From Auanema rhodensis (Eukaryota; Nematoda; Chromadorea; Rhabditida; Rhabditidae): 64,000 nucleotides of DNA. The notes under the pieces are model-generated. The model had not been told where the DNA came from and did no database searches. It saw nothing but the letters and a program-made list of their open reading frames with translations. Positions 23,201-38,200 of the stretch are shown here, in pieces. The stretch covers positions 24,334,476-24,398,475 of the forward strand of contig OZ059894.1 in assembly GCA_964057225.1 (NCBI GenBank), in the 5' to 3' direction. A program made the translations under genes and the position numbers. The first letter of the stretch is position 1; each line of letters begins with the position of its first letter.

Positions 23201-26200
23201 TTAATTTATGCTAATTAAATGTACACGTGATGTGCACTTGGTATGTAACTCGCTTCACGTGAAAGATAAAGAGATGCGGTTTTCAAAATTAGATTCCCCA
23301 TGTCCATATTAGTCTAAAAACAAATTTTTATTGATATTGGTTCATGGTAACCATGACTTTGAAATTTACGTGAACTTCAATTTATGCTAATTAAATGTAC
23401 ACGTGATGTGCACTTGGTATGTAACTCGCTTCACGTGAAAGATGAAGAGATGCGGTTTTCAAAATTAGATTCCCTATGTCCATATTAGTCTAAAAACAAA
23501 TTTTTATTGATATTGGTTCATGGTAACCATGACTTTGAAATTTACGTGAACTTTAATTTATGCTAATTAAATGTACACGTGATGTGCACTTGGTATGTAA
23601 CTCGCTTCATGTGAAAGATAAAGAGATGCGGTTTTCAAAATTAGATTCCCCATGTCCATATTAGTCTAAAAACAAATTTTTATTGATATTGGTTCATGGT
23701 AACCATGACTTTGAAATTTACGTGAACTTTAATTTATGCTAATTAAATGTACACGTGATGTGCACTTGGTATGTAACTCGCTTCACGTGAAAGATAAAGA
23801 GATGCGGTTTTCAAAATTAGATTCCCCATGTCCATATTAGTCTAAAAACAAATTTTTATTGATATTGGTTCATGGTAACCATGACTTTGAAATTTACGTG
23901 AACTTTAATTTATGCTAATTAAATGTACACGTGATGTGCACTTGGTATGTAACTCGCTTCACGTGAAAGATAAAGAGATGCGGTTTTCAAAATTAGATTC
24001 CCCCTGTCCATATTAGTCTAAAAACAAATTTTTATTGATATTGGTTCATGGTAACCATGACTTTGAAATTTACGTGAACTTTAATTTATGCTAATTAAAT
24101 GTACACGTGATGTGCACTTGGTATGTAACTCGCTTCACGTGAAAGATAAAGAGATGCGGTTTTCAAAATTAGATTCCCAATGTCCATATTAGTCTAAAAA
24201 CAAATTTTTATTGATATTGGTTCATGGTAACCATGACTTTGAAATTTACGTGAACTTTAATTTATGCTAATTAAATGTACACGTGATGTGCACTTGGTAT
24301 GTAACTCGCTTCACGTGAAAGATAAAGAGATGCGGTTTTCAAAATTAGATTCCCCATGTCCATATTAGTCTAAAAACAAATGTTTATTGATATTGGTTCA
24401 TGGTAACCATGACTTTGAAATTTACGTGAACTTCAATTTATGCTAATTAAATGTACACGTGATGTGCACTTGGTATGTAACTCGCTTCACGTGAAAGATG
24501 AAGAGATGCGGTTTTCAAAATTAGATTCCCTATGTCCATATTAGTCTAAAAACAAATTTTTATTGATATTGGTTCATGGTAACCATGACTTTGAAATTTA
24601 CGTGAACTTTAATTTATGCTAATTAAATGTACACGTGATGTGCACTTGGTATGTAACTCGCTTCATGTGAAAGATAAAGAGATGCGGTTTTCAAAATTAG
24701 ATTCCCCATGTCCATATTAGTCTAAAAACAAATTTTTATTGATATTGGTTCATGGTAACCATGACTTTGAAATTTACGTGAACTTTAATTTATGCTAATT
24801 AAATGTACACGTGATGTGCACTTGGTATGTAACTCGCTTCACGTGAAAGATAAAGAGATGCGGTTTTCAAAATTAGATTCCCCATGTCCATATTAGTCTA
24901 AAAACAAATTTTTATTGATATTGGTTCATGGTAACCATGACTTTGAAATTTACGTGAACTTTAATTTATGCTAATTAAATGTACACGTGATGTGCACTTG
25001 GTATGTAACTCGCTTCACGTGAAAGATAAAGAGATGCGGTTTTCAAAATTAGATTCCCCCTGTCCATATTAGTCTAAAAACAAATTTTTATTGATATTGG
25101 TTCATGGTAACCATGACTTTGAAATTTACGTGAACTTTAATTTATGCTAATTAAATGTACACGTGATGTGCACTTGGTATGTAACTCGCTTCACGTGAAA
25201 GATAAAGAGATGCGGTTTTCAAAATTAGATTCCCCATGTCCATATTAGTCTAAAAACAAATTTTTATTGATATTGGTTCATGGTAACCATGACTTTGAAA
25301 TTTACGTGAACTTTAATTTATGCTAATTAAATGTACACGTGATGTGCACTTGGTATGTAACTCGCTTCACGTGAAAGATAAAGAGATGCGGTTTTCAAAA
25401 TTAGATTCCCCATGTCCATATTAGTCTAAAAACAAATTTTTATTGATATTGGTGCATGGTAACCATGACTTTGAAATTTACGTGAACTTTAATTTATGCT
25501 AATTAAATGTACACGTGATGTGCACTTGGTATGTAACTCGCTTCACGTGAAAGATAAAGAGATGCGGTTTTCAAAATTAGATTCCCCATGTCCATATTAG
25601 TCTAAAAACAAATTTTTATTGATATTGGTTCATGGTAACCATGACTTTGAAATTTACGTGAACTTCAATTTATGCTAATTAAATGTACACGTGATGTGCA
25701 CTTGGTATGTAACTCGCTTCACGTGAAAGATGAAGAGATGCGGTTTTCAAAATTAGATTCCCTATGTCCATATTAGTCTAAAAACAAATTTTTATTGATA
25801 TTGGTTCATGGTAACCATGACTTTGAAATTTACGTGAACTTTAATTTATGCTAATTAAATGTACACGTGATGTGCACTTGGTATGTAACTCGCTTCATGT
25901 GAAAGATAAAGAGATGCGGTTTTCAAAATTAGATTCCCCATGTCCATATTAGTCTAAAAACAAATTTTTATTGATATTGGTTCATGGTAACCATGACTTT
26001 GAAATTTACGTGAACTTTAATTTATGCTAATTAAATGTACACGTGATGTGCACTTGGTATGTAACTCGCTTCACGTGAAAGATAAAGAGATGCGGTTTTC
26101 AAAATTAGATTCCCCATGTCCATATTAGTCTAAAAACAAATTTTTATTGATATTGGTTCATGGTAACCATGACTTTGAAATTTACGTGAACTTTAATTTA

Positions 26201-26576
26201 TGCTAATTAAATGTACACGTGATGTGCACTTGGTATGTAACTCGCTTCACGTGAAAGATAAAGAGATGCGGTTTTCAAAATTAGATTCCCCCTGTCCATA
26301 TTAGTCTAAAAACAAATTTTTATTGATATTGGTTCATGGTAACCATGACTTTGAAATTTACGTGAACTTTAATTTATGCTAATTAAATGTACACGTGATG
26401 TGCACTTGGTATGTAACTCGCTTCACGTGAAAGATAAAGAGATGCGGTTTTCAAAATTAGATTCCCAATGTCCATATTAGTCTAAAAACAAATTTTTATT
26501 GATATTGGTTCATGGTAACCATGACTTTGAAATTTACGTGAACTTTAATTTATGCTAATTAAATGTACACGTGATG
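19185..26576 (+). repeat. 42-monomer block, copy 2 (7,392 bp)
   Basis: This is the downstream partner of 10032-17423 with the same series of diagnostic variants and the same +1 and -1 length variants (19713 and 21122). The match ends at the C67A monomer. Copy 1 is then followed by a G-starting aaatatag monomer, whereas copy 2 is followed by a T94G monomer (26577). That marks the right breakpoint to within about one monomer. Within the sites I checked I saw no difference between the copies, which suggests a recent duplication. Confidence 0.88.
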
Positions 26577-28512
26577 TGCACTTGGTATGTAACTCGCTTC
26601 ACGTGAAAGATAAAGAGATGCGGTTTTCAAAATTAGATTCCCCATGTCCATATTAGTCTAAAAACAAATGTTTATTGATATTGGTTCATGGTAACCATGA
26701 CTTTGAAATTTACGTGAACTTCAATTTATGCTAATTAAATGTACACGTGATGTGCACTTGGTATGTAACTCGCTTCACGTGAAAGATGAAGAGATGCGGT
26801 TTTCAAAATTAGATTCCCTATGTCCATATTAGTCTAAAAACAAATTTTTATTGATATTGGTTCATGGTAACCATGACTTTGAAATTTACGTGAACTTTAA
26901 TTTATGCTAATTAAATGTACACGTGATGTGCACTTGGTATGTAACTCGCTTCATGTGAAAGATAAAGAGATGCGGTTTTCAAAATTAGATTCCCCATGTC
27001 CATATTAGTCTAAAAACAAATTTTTATTGATATTGGTTCATGGTAACCATGACTTTGAAATTTACGTGAACTTTAATTTATGCTAATTAAATGTACACGT
27101 GATGTGCACTTGGTATGTAACTCGCTTCACGTGAAAGATAAAGAGATGCGGTTTTCAAAATTAGATTCCCCATGTCCATATTAGTCTAAAAACAAATTTT
27201 TATTGATATTGGTTCATGGTAACCATGACTTTGAAATTTACGTGAACTTTAATTTATGCTAATTAAATGTACACGTGATGTGCACTTGGTATGTAACTCG
27301 CTTCACGTGAAAGATAAAGAGATGCGGTTTTCAAAATTAGATTCCCCCTGTCCATATTAGTCTAAAAACAAATTTTTATTGATATTGGTTCATGGTAACC
27401 ATGACTTTGAAATTTACGTGAACTTTAATTTATGCTAATTAAATGTACACGTGATGTGCACTTGGTATGTAACTCGCTTCACGTGAAAGATAAAGAGATG
27501 CGGTTTTCAAAATTAGATTCCCAATGTCCATATTAGTCTAAAAACAAATTTTTATTGATATTGGTTCATGGTAACCATGACTTTGAAATTTACGTGAACT
27601 TTAATTTATGCTAATTAAATGTACACGTGATGTGCACTTGGTATGTAACTCGCTTCACGTGAAAGATAAAGAGATGCGGTTTTCAAAATTAGATTCCCCA
27701 TGTCCATATTAGTCTAAAAACAAATGTTTATTGATATTGGTTCATGGTAACCATGACTTTGAAATTTACGTGAACTTCAATTTATGCTAATTAAATGTAC
27801 ACGTGATGTGCACTTGGTATGTAACTCGCTTCACGTGAAAGATGAAGAGATGCGGTTTTCAAAATTAGATTCCCTATGTCCATATTAGTCTAAAAACAAA
27901 TTTTTATTGATATTGGTTTATGGTAACCATGACTTTGAAATTTACGTGAACTTTAATTTATGCTAATTAAATGTACACGTGATGTGCACTTGGTATGTAA
28001 CTCGCTTCATGTGAAAGATAAAGAGATGCGGTTTTCAAAATTAGATTCCCCATGTCCATATTAGTCTAAAAACAAATTTTTATTGATATTGGTTCATGGT
28101 AACCATGACTTTGAAATTTACGTGAACTTTAATTTATTCTAATTAAATGTACACGTGATGTGCACTTGGTATGTAACTCGCTTCACGTGAAAGATAAAGA
28201 GATGCGGTTTTCAAAATTAGATTCCCCATGTCCATATTAGTCTAAAAACAAATTTTTATTGATATTGGTTCATGGTAACCATGACTTTGAAATTTACGTG
28301 AACTTTAATTTATGCTAATTAAATGTACACGTGATGTGCACTTGGTATGTAACTCGCTTCACGTGAAAGATAAAGAGATGCGGTTTTCAAAATTAGATTC
28401 CCCCTGTCCATATTAGTCTAAAAACAAATTTTTATTGATATTGGTTCATGGTAACCATGACTTTGAAATTTACGTGAACTTTAATTTATGCTAATTAAAT
28501 GTACACGTGATG
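23409..28512 (+). repeat. 6-mer HOR family, longest run
   Basis: The units start at 23409 (6), 24465 (7), 25697 (6), 26753 (6) and 27809 (shortened). The full unit is G36/T67, C26T, plain, A68C, C67A, T94G/T146C. The run continues past the end of the 42-monomer block, so the family amplified both by local 6-mer duplication and within the larger block. Private changes at 27918 (ggtttatgg) and near 28,138 (ttattct) give unique anchors in an otherwise repetitive run. Confidence 0.8.
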
Positions 28513-31500
28513 TGCACTTGGTATGTAACTCGCTTCACGTGAAAGATAAAGAGATGCGGTTTTCAAAATTAGATTCCCCATGTCCATATTAGTCTAAAAA
28601 CAAATTTTTATTGATATTGGTTCATGGTAACCATGACTTTGAAATTTACGTGAACTTTAATTTATGCTAATTAAATGTACACGTGATGTGCACTTGGTAT
28701 GTAACTCGCTTCACGTGAAAGATAAAGAGATGCGGTTTTCAAAATTAGATTCCCCATGTCCATATTAGTCTAAAAACAAATTTTTATTGATATTGGTTCA
28801 TGGTAACCATGACTTTGAAATTTACGTGAACTTTAATTTATGCTAATTAAATGTACACGTGATGTGCACTTGGTATGTAACTCGCTTCACGTGAAAGATA
28901 AAGAGATGCGGTTTTCAAAATTAGATTCCCCATGTCCATATTAGTCTAAAAACAAATTTTTATTGATATTGGTTCATGGTAACCATGACTTTGAAATTTA
29001 CGTGAACTTCAATTTATGCTAATTAAATGTACACGTGATGTGCACTTGGTATGTAACTCGCTTCACGTGAAAGATGAAGAGATGCGGTTTTCAAAATTAG
29101 ATTCCCTATGTCCATATTAGTCTAAAAACAAATTTTTATTGATATTGGTTCATGGTAACCATGACTTTGAAATTTACGTGAACTTTAATTTATGCTAATT
29201 AAATGTACACGTGATGTGCACTTGGTATGTAACTCGCTTCACGTGAAAGAGAAAGAGATGCGGTTTTCAAAATTAGATTCCCCATGTCCATATTAGTCTA
29301 AAAACAAATTTTTATTGATATTGGTTCATGGTAACCATGACTTTGAAATTTACGTGAACTTTAATTTATGCTAATTAAATGTACACGTGATGTGCACTTG
29401 GTATGTAACTCGCTTCACGTGAAAGATAAAGAGATGCGGTTTTCAAAATTAGATTCCCCCTGTCCATATTAGTCTAAAAACAAATTTTTATTGATATTGG
29501 TTCATGGTAACCATGACTTTGAAATTTACGTGAACTTTAATTTATGCTAATTAAATGTACACGTGATGTGCACTTGGTATGTAACTCGCTTCACGTGAAA
29601 GATAAAGAGATGCGGTTTTCAAAATTAGATTCCCCATGTCCATATTAGTCTAAAAACAAATTTTTATTGATATTGGTTCATGGTAACCATGACTTTGAAA
29701 TTTACGTGAACTTCAATTTATGCTAATTAAATGTACACGTGATGTGCACTTGGTATGTAACTCGCTTCACGTGAAAGATGAAGAGATGCGGTTTTCAAAA
29801 TTAGATTCCCTATGTCCATATTAGTCTAAAAACAAATTTTTATTGATATTGGTTCATGGTAACCATGACTTTGAAATTTACGTGAACTTTAATTTATGCT
29901 AATTAAATGTACACGTGATGTGCACTTGGTATGTAACTCGCTTCACGTGAAAGAGAAAGAGATGCGGTTTTCAAAATTAGATTCCCCATGTCCATATTAG
30001 TCTAAAAACAAATTTTTATTGATATTGGTTCATGGTAACCATGACTTTGAAATTTACGTGAACTTTAATTTATGCTAATTAAATGTACACGTGATGTGCA
30101 CTTGGTATGTAACTCGCTTCACGTGAAAGATAAAGAGATGCGGTTTTCAAAATTAGATTCCCCATGTCCATATTAGTCTAAAAACAAATTTTTATTGATA
30201 TTGGTGCATGGTAACCATGACTTTGAAATTTACGTGAACTTTAATTTATGCTAATTAAATGTACACGTGATGTGCACTTGGTATGTAACTCGCTTCACGT
30301 GAAAGATAAAGAGATGCGGTTTTCAAAATTAGATTCCCCATGTCCATATTAGTCTAAAAACAAATTTTTATTGATATTGGTTCATGGTAACCATGACTTT
30401 GAAATTTACGTGAACTTCAATTTATGCTAATTAAATGTACACGTGATGTGCACTTGGTATGTAACTCGCTTCACGTGAAAGATGAAGAGATGCGGTTTTC
30501 AAAATTAGATTCCCTATGTCCATATTAGTCTAAAAACAAATTTTTATTGATATTGGTTCATGGTAACCATGACTTTGAAATTTACGTGAACTTTAATTTA
30601 TGCTAATTAAATGTACACGTGATGTGCACTTGGTATGTAACTCGCTTCACGTGAAAGAGAAAGAGATGCGGTTTTCAAAATTAGATTCCCCATGTCCATA
30701 TTAGTCTAAAAACAAATTTTTATTGATATTGGTTCATGGTAACCATGACTTTGAAATTTACGTGAACTTTAATTTATGCTAATTAAATGTACACGTGATG
30801 TGCACTTGGTATGTAACTCGCTTCACGTGAAAGATAAAGAGATGCGGTTTTCAAAATTAGATTCCCCCTGTCCATATTAGTCTAAAAACAAATTTTTATT
30901 GATATTGGTTCATGGTAACCATGACTTTGAAATTTACGTGAACTTTAATTTATGCTAATTAAATGTACACGTGATGTGCACTTGGTATGTAACTCGCTTC
31001 ACGTGAAAGATAAAGAGATGCGGTTTTTAAAATTAGATTCCCCATGTCCATATTAGTCTAAAAACAAATTTTTATTGATATTGGTTCATGGTAACCATGA
31101 CTTTGAAATTTACGTGAACTTTAATTTATGCTAATTAAATGTACACGTGATGTGCACTTGGTATGTAACTCGCTTCACGTGAAAGATAAAGAGATGCGGT
31201 TTTCAAAATTAGATTCCCCATGTCCATATTAGTCTAAAAACAAATTTTTATTGATATTGGTGCATGGTAACCATGACTTTGAAATTTACGTGAACTTTAA
31301 TTTATGCTAATTAAATGTACACGTGATGTGCACTTGGTATGTAACTCGCTTCACGTGAAAGATAAAGAGATGCGGTTTTCAAAATTAGATTCCCCATGTC
31401 CATATTAGTCTAAAAACAAATTTTTATTGATATTGGTTCATGATAACCATGACTTTGAAATTTACGTGAACTTCAATTTATGCTAATTAAATGTACACGT

Positions 31501-31680
31501 GATGTGCACTTGGTATGTAACTCGCTTCACGTGAAAGATGAAGAGATGCGGTTTTCAAAATTAGATTCCCTATGTCCATATTAGTCTAAAAACAAATTTT
31601 TATTGATATTGGTTCATGGTAACCATGACTTTGAAATTTACGTGAACTTTAATTTATGCTAATTAAATGTACACGTGATG
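28513..31680 (+). repeat. Shortened 6-mer derivatives with T35G
   Basis: Here the C26T monomer is replaced by one with T35G (gagaaagag). The units are 4-mers at 29041-29744 and 29745-30448, and a 6-mer at 30449-31504 that includes a C52T monomer (gtttttaaaa). Each unit still starts with G36/T67 and ends with T146C. G115A, which removes the BstEII site, first appears at 31,441. The segment is a transition into the G110-rich domain C. Confidence 0.7.
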
Positions 31681-34600
31681 TGCACTTGGTATGTAACTTG
31701 CTTCACGTGAAAGATAAAGAGATGCGGTTTTCAAAATTAGATTGCCCATGTCCATATTAGTCTAAAAACAAATTTTTATTGATATTGGTGCATGGTAACC
31801 ATGACTTTGAAATTTACGTGAACTTTAATTTATGCTAATTAAATGTACACGTGATGGGCCCTTGGTATGTAACTCGCTTCACGTGAAAGATAAAGAGATG
31901 CGGTTTTCAAAATTAGATTCCCCATGTCCATATTAGTCTAAAAACAAATTTTTATTGATATTGGTGCATGGTAACCATGACTTTGAAATTTACGTGAACT
32001 TTAATTTATGCTAATTAAATGTACACGTGATGTGCACTTGGTATGTAACTCGCTTCACGTGAAAGATAAAGAGATGCGGTTTTCAAAATTAGATTCCCCA
32101 TGTCCATATTAGTCTAAAAACAAATTTTTATTGATATTGGTTCATGGTAACCATGACTTTGAAATTTACGTGAACTTTAATTTATGCTAATTAAATGTAC
32201 ACGTGATGTGCACTTGGTATGTAACTCGCTTCACGTGAAAGATAAAGAGATGCGGTTTTCAAAATTAGATTCCCCATGTCCATATTAGTCTAAAAACAAA
32301 TTTTTATTGATATTGGTGCATGGTAACCATGACTTTGAAATTTACGTGAACTTTAATTTATGCTAATTAAATGTACACGTGATGTGCCCTTGGTATGTAA
32401 CTCGCTTCACGTGAAAGATAAAGAGATGCGGTTTTCAAAATTAGATTCCCCATGTCCATATTAGTCTAAAAACAAATTTTTATTGATATTGGTGCATGGT
32501 AACCATGACTTTGAAATTTACGTGAACTTTAATTTATGCTAATTAAATGTACACGTGATGTGCACTTGGTATGTAACTCGCTTCACGTGAAAGATAAAGA
32601 GATGCGGTTTTCAAAATTAGATTCCCCATGTCCATATTAGTCTAAAAACAAATTTTTATTGATATTGGTGCATGGTAACCATGACTTTGAAATTTACGTG
32701 AACTTTAATTTATGCTAATTAAATGTACACGTGATGTGCACTTGGTATGTAACTCGCTTCACGTGAAAGATAAAGAGATGCGGTTTTCAAAATTAAATTT
32801 CCCATGTCCATATTAGTCTAAAAACAAATTTTTATTGATATTGGTGCATGGTAACCATGACTTTGAAATTTACGTGAACTTTAATTTATGCTAATTAAAT
32901 GTACACGTGATGTGCACTTGGTATGTAACTCGCTTCACGTGAAAGATAAAGAGATGCGGTTTTCAAAATTAGATTCCCCATGTCCATATTAGTCTAAAAA
33001 CAAATTTTTATTGATATTGGTTCATGGTAACCATGACTTTGAAATTTACGTGAACTTTAATTTATGCTAATTAAATGTACACGTGATGTGCACTTGGTAT
33101 GTAACTCGCTTCACGTTAAAGATAAAGAGATGCGTTTTTCAAAATTAAATTTCCCATGTCCATATTAGTCTAAAAACAAATTTTTATTGATATTGGTGCA
33201 TGGTAACCATGACTTTGAAATTTACGTGAACTTTAATTTATGCTAATTAAATGTACACGTGATGTGCACTTGGTATGTAACTCGCTTCACGTGAAAGATA
33301 AAGAGATGCGGTTTTCAAAATTAGATTCCCCATGTCCATATTAGTCTAAAAACAAATTTTTATTGATATTGGTTCATGGTAACCATGACTTTGAAATTTA
33401 CGTGAACTTTAATTTATGCTAATTAAATGTACACGTGATGTGCACTTGGTATGTAACTCGCTTCACGTTAAAGATAAAGAGATGCGTTTTTCAAAATTAG
33501 ATTCCCCCTGTCCATATTAGTCTAAAAACAAATTTTTATTGATATTGGTTCATGGTAACCATGACTTTGAAATTTACGTGAACTTTAATTTATGCTAATT
33601 AAATGTACACGTGATGTGCACTTGGTATGTAACTCGCTTCACGTGAAAGATAAAGAGATGCGGTTTTCAAAATTAGATTGCCCATGTCCATATTAGTCTA
33701 AAAACAAATTTTTATTGATATTGGTGCATGGTAACCATGACTTTGAAATTTACGTGAACTTTAATTTATGCTAATTAAATGTACACGTGATGTGCCCTTG
33801 GTATGTAACTCGCTTCACGTGAAAGATAAAGAGATGCGGTTTTCAAAATTAGATTCCCCATGTCCATATTAGTCTAAAAACAAATTTTTATTGATATTGG
33901 TGCATGGTAACCATGACTTTGAAATTTACGTGAACTTTAATTTATGCTAATTAAATGTACACGTGATGTGCACTTGGTATGTAACTCGCTTCACGTGAAA
34001 GATAAAGAGATGCGGTTTTCAAAATTAGATTCCCCATGTCCATATTAGTCTAAAAACAAATTTTTATTGATATTGGTTCATGGTAACCATGACTTTGAAA
34101 TTTACGTGAACTTTAATTTATGCTAATTAAATGTACACGTGATGTGCACTTGGTATGTAACTCGCTTCACGTGAAAGATAAAGAGATGCGGTTTTCAAAA
34201 TTAGATTCCCCATGTCCATATTAGTCTAAAAACAAATTTTTATTGATATTGGTGCATGGTAACCATGACTTTGAAATTTACGTGAACTTTAATTTATGCT
34301 AATTAAATGTACACGTGATGTGCCCTTGGTATGTAACTCGCTTCACGTGAAAGATAAAGAGATGCGGTTTTCAAAATTAGATTCCCCATGTCCATATTAG
34401 TCTAAAAACAAATTTTTATTGATATTGGTGCATGGTAACCATGACTTTGAAATTTACGTGAACTTTAATTTATGCTAATTAAATGTACACGTGATGTGCA
34501 CTTGGTATGTAACTCGCTTCACGTGAAAGATAAAGAGATGCGGTTTTCAAAATTAGATTCCCCATGTCCATATTAGTCTAAAAACAAATTTTTATTGATA

Positions 34601-35200
34601 TTGGTGCATGGTAACCATGACTTTTAAATTTACGTGAACTTTAATTTATGCTAATTAAATGTACACGTGATGTGCACTTGGTATGTAACTCGCTTCACGT
34701 GAAAGATAAAGAGATGCGGTTTTCAAAATTAAATTTCCCATGTCCATATTAGTCTAAAAACAAATTTTTATTGATATTGGTGCATGGTAACCATGACTTT
34801 GAAATTTACGTGAACTTTAATTTATGCTAATTAAATGTACACGTGATGTGCACTTGGTATGTAACTCGCTTCACGTAAAAGATAAAGAGACGCGGTTTTC
34901 AAAATTAGATTCCCCATGTCCATATTAGTCTAAAAACAAATTTTTATTGATATTGGTTCATGGTAACCATGACTTTGAAATTTACGTGAACTTTAATTTA
35001 TGCTAATTAAATGTACACGTGATGTGCACTTGGTATGTAACTCGCTTCACGTTAAAGATAAAGAGATGCGTTTTTCAAAATTAGATTCCCCCTGTCCATA
35101 TTAGTCTAAAAACAAATTTTTATTGATATTGGTTCATGGTAACCATGACTTTGAAATTTACGTGAACTTCAATTTATGCTAATTAAATGTACACGTGATG
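31681..35200 (+). repeat. 11-mer and 9-mer HOR pair
   Basis: Unit one (31681-33616) runs C64G (attgccc), A4C, plain, G110 plain, A4C, G110 plain, G60A/C64T, plain, G29T/G47T with G60A/C64T, plain, then G29T/G47T with A68C. Unit two (33617-35200) repeats the order with two monomers fewer. The extra pair in unit one looks like an internal two-monomer duplication. The monomer at 33089 combines G29T/G47T with G60A/C64T and looks chimeric. Confidence 0.7.
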
Positions 35201-38200
35201 TGCACTTGGTATGTAACTCGCTTCACGTGAAAGATGAAGAGATGCGGTTTTCAAAATTAGATTCCCTATGTCCATAATAGTCTAAAAACAAATTTTTATT
35301 GATATTGGTTCATGGTAACCATGACTTTGAAATTTACGTGAACTTTAATTTATGCTAATTAAATGTACACGTGATGTGCACTTGGTATGTAACTCGCTTC
35401 ACGTGAAAGATAAAGAGATGCGGTTTTCAAAATTAGATTGCCCATGTCCATATTAGTCTAAAAACAAATTTTTATTGATATTGGTTCATGGTAACCATGA
35501 CTTTGAAATTTACGTGAACTTTAATTTATGCTAATTAAATGTACACGTGATGTGCACTTGGTATGTAACTCGCTTCACGTGAAAGATAAAGAGATGCGGT
35601 TTTCAAAATTAGATTCCCCATGTCCATATTAGTCTAAAAACAAATTTTTATTGATATTGGTTCATGGTAACCATGACTTTGAAATTTACGTGAACTTTAA
35701 TTTATGCTAATTAAATGTACACGTGATGTGCCCTTGGTATGTAACTCGCTTCACGTGAAAGATAAAGAGATGCGGTTTTCAAAATTAGATTCCCCATGTC
35801 CATATTAGTCTAAAAACAAATTTTTATTGATATTGGTGCATGGTAACCATGACTTTGAAATTTACGTGAACTTTAATTTATGCTAATTAAATGTACACGT
35901 GATGTGCACTTGGTATGTAACTCGCTTCACGTGAAAGATAAAGAAATGCGGTTTTCAAAATTAGATTCCCCATGTCCATATTAGTCTAAAAACAAATTTT
36001 TATTGATATTGGTGCATGGTAACCATGACTTTGAAATTTACGTGAACTTTAATTTATGCTAATTAAATGTACACGTGATGTGCACTCGGTATGTAACTCG
36101 CTTCACGTGAAAGATAAAGAGATGCGGTTTTCAAAATTAAATTTCCCATGTCCATATTAGTCTAAAAACAAATTTTTATTGATATTGGTGCATGGTAACC
36201 ATGACTTTGAAATTTACGTGAACTTTAATTTATGCTAATTAAATGTACACGTGATGTGCACTTGGTATGTAACTCGCTTCACGTGAAAGATAAAGAGATG
36301 CGGTTTTCAAAATTAGATTCCCCATGTCCATATTAGTCTAAAAACAAATTTTTATTGATATTGGTTCATGATAACCATGACTTTGAAATTTACGTGAACT
36401 TTAATTTATGCTAATTAAATGTACACGTGATGTGCACTTGGTATGTAACTCGCTTCACGTGAAAGATAAAGAGATGCGGTTTTCAAAATTAGATTCCCCA
36501 TGTCCATATTAGTCTAAAAACAAATTTTTATTGATATTGGTTCATGGTAACCATGACTTTGAAATTTACGTGAACTTTAATTTATGCTAATTAAATGTAC
36601 ACGTGATGTGCACTTGGTATGTAACTCGCTTCACGTGAAAGATAAAGAAATGCGGTTTTCAAAATTAGATTCCCCATGTCCATATTAGTCTAAAAACAAA
36701 TTTTTATTGATATTGGTGCATGGTAACCATGACTTTGAAATTTACGTGAACTTTAATTTATGCTAATTAAATGTACACGTGATGTGCACTCGGTATGTAA
36801 CTCGCTTCACGTGAAAGATAAAGAGATGCGGTTTTCAAAATTAGATTCCCCATGTCCATATTAGTCTAAAAACAAATTTTTATTGATATTGGTGCATGGT
36901 AACCATGACTTTGAAATTTACGTGAACTTTAATTTATGCTAATTAAATGTACACGTGATGTGCACTTGGTATGTAACTCGCTTCACGTGAAAGATAAAGA
37001 GATGCGGTTTTCAAAATTAGATTCCCCATGTCCATATTAGTCTAAAAACAAATTTTTATTGATATTGGTTCATGATAACCATGACTTTGAAATTTACGTG
37101 AATTTTAATTTATGCTAATTAAATGTACACGTGATGTGCACTTGGTACGTAACTCGCTTCACGTGAAAGATAAAGAGATGCGGTTTTCAAAATTAGATTC
37201 CCCCTGTCCATATTAGTCTAAAAACAAATTTTATTGATATTGGTTCATGGTAACCATGACTTTGAAATTTACGTGAACTTTAATTTATGCTAATTAAATG
37301 TACACGTGATGTGCACTTGGTATGTAACTCGCTTCACGTGAAAGATAAAGAGATGCGGTTTTCAAAATTAGATTCCCCATGTCCATATTAGTCTAAAAAC
37401 AAATTTTTATTGATATTGGTTCATGGTAACCATGACTTTGAAATTTACGTGAACTTTAATTTATGCTAATTAAATGTACACGTGATGTGCACTTGGTATG
37501 TAACTCGCTTCACGTGAAAGATAAAGAGATGCGGTTTTCAAAATTAGATTCCCCATGTCCATATTAGTCTAAAAACAAATTTTTATTGATATTGGTGCAT
37601 GGTAACCATGACTTTGAAATTTACGTGAACTTTAATTTATGCTAATTAAATGTACACGTGATGTGCCCTTGGTATGTAACTCGCTTCACGTGAAAGATAA
37701 AGAGATGCGGTTTTCAAAATTAGATTCCCCATGTCCATATTAGTCTAAAAACAAATTTTTATTGATATTGGTGCATGGTAACCATGACTTTGAAATTTAC
37801 GTGAACTTTAATTTATGCTAATTAAATGTACACGTGATGTGCACTTGGTATGTAACTCGCTTCACGTGAAAGATAAAGAGATGCGGTTTTCAAAATTAAA
37901 TTTCCCATGTCCATATTAGTCTAAAAACAAATTTTTATTGATATTGGTGCATGGTAACCATGACTTTGAAATTTACGTGAACTTTAATTTATGCTAATTA
38001 AATGTACACGTGATGTGCACTTGGTATGTAACTCGCTTCACGTGAAAGATAAAGAGATGCGGTTTTCAAAATTAGATTCCCCATGTCCATATTAGTCTAA
38101 AAACAAATTTTTATTGATATTGGTTCATGGTAACCATGACTTTGAAATTTACGTGAACTTTAATTTATGCTAATTAAATGTACACGTGATGTGCACTTGG

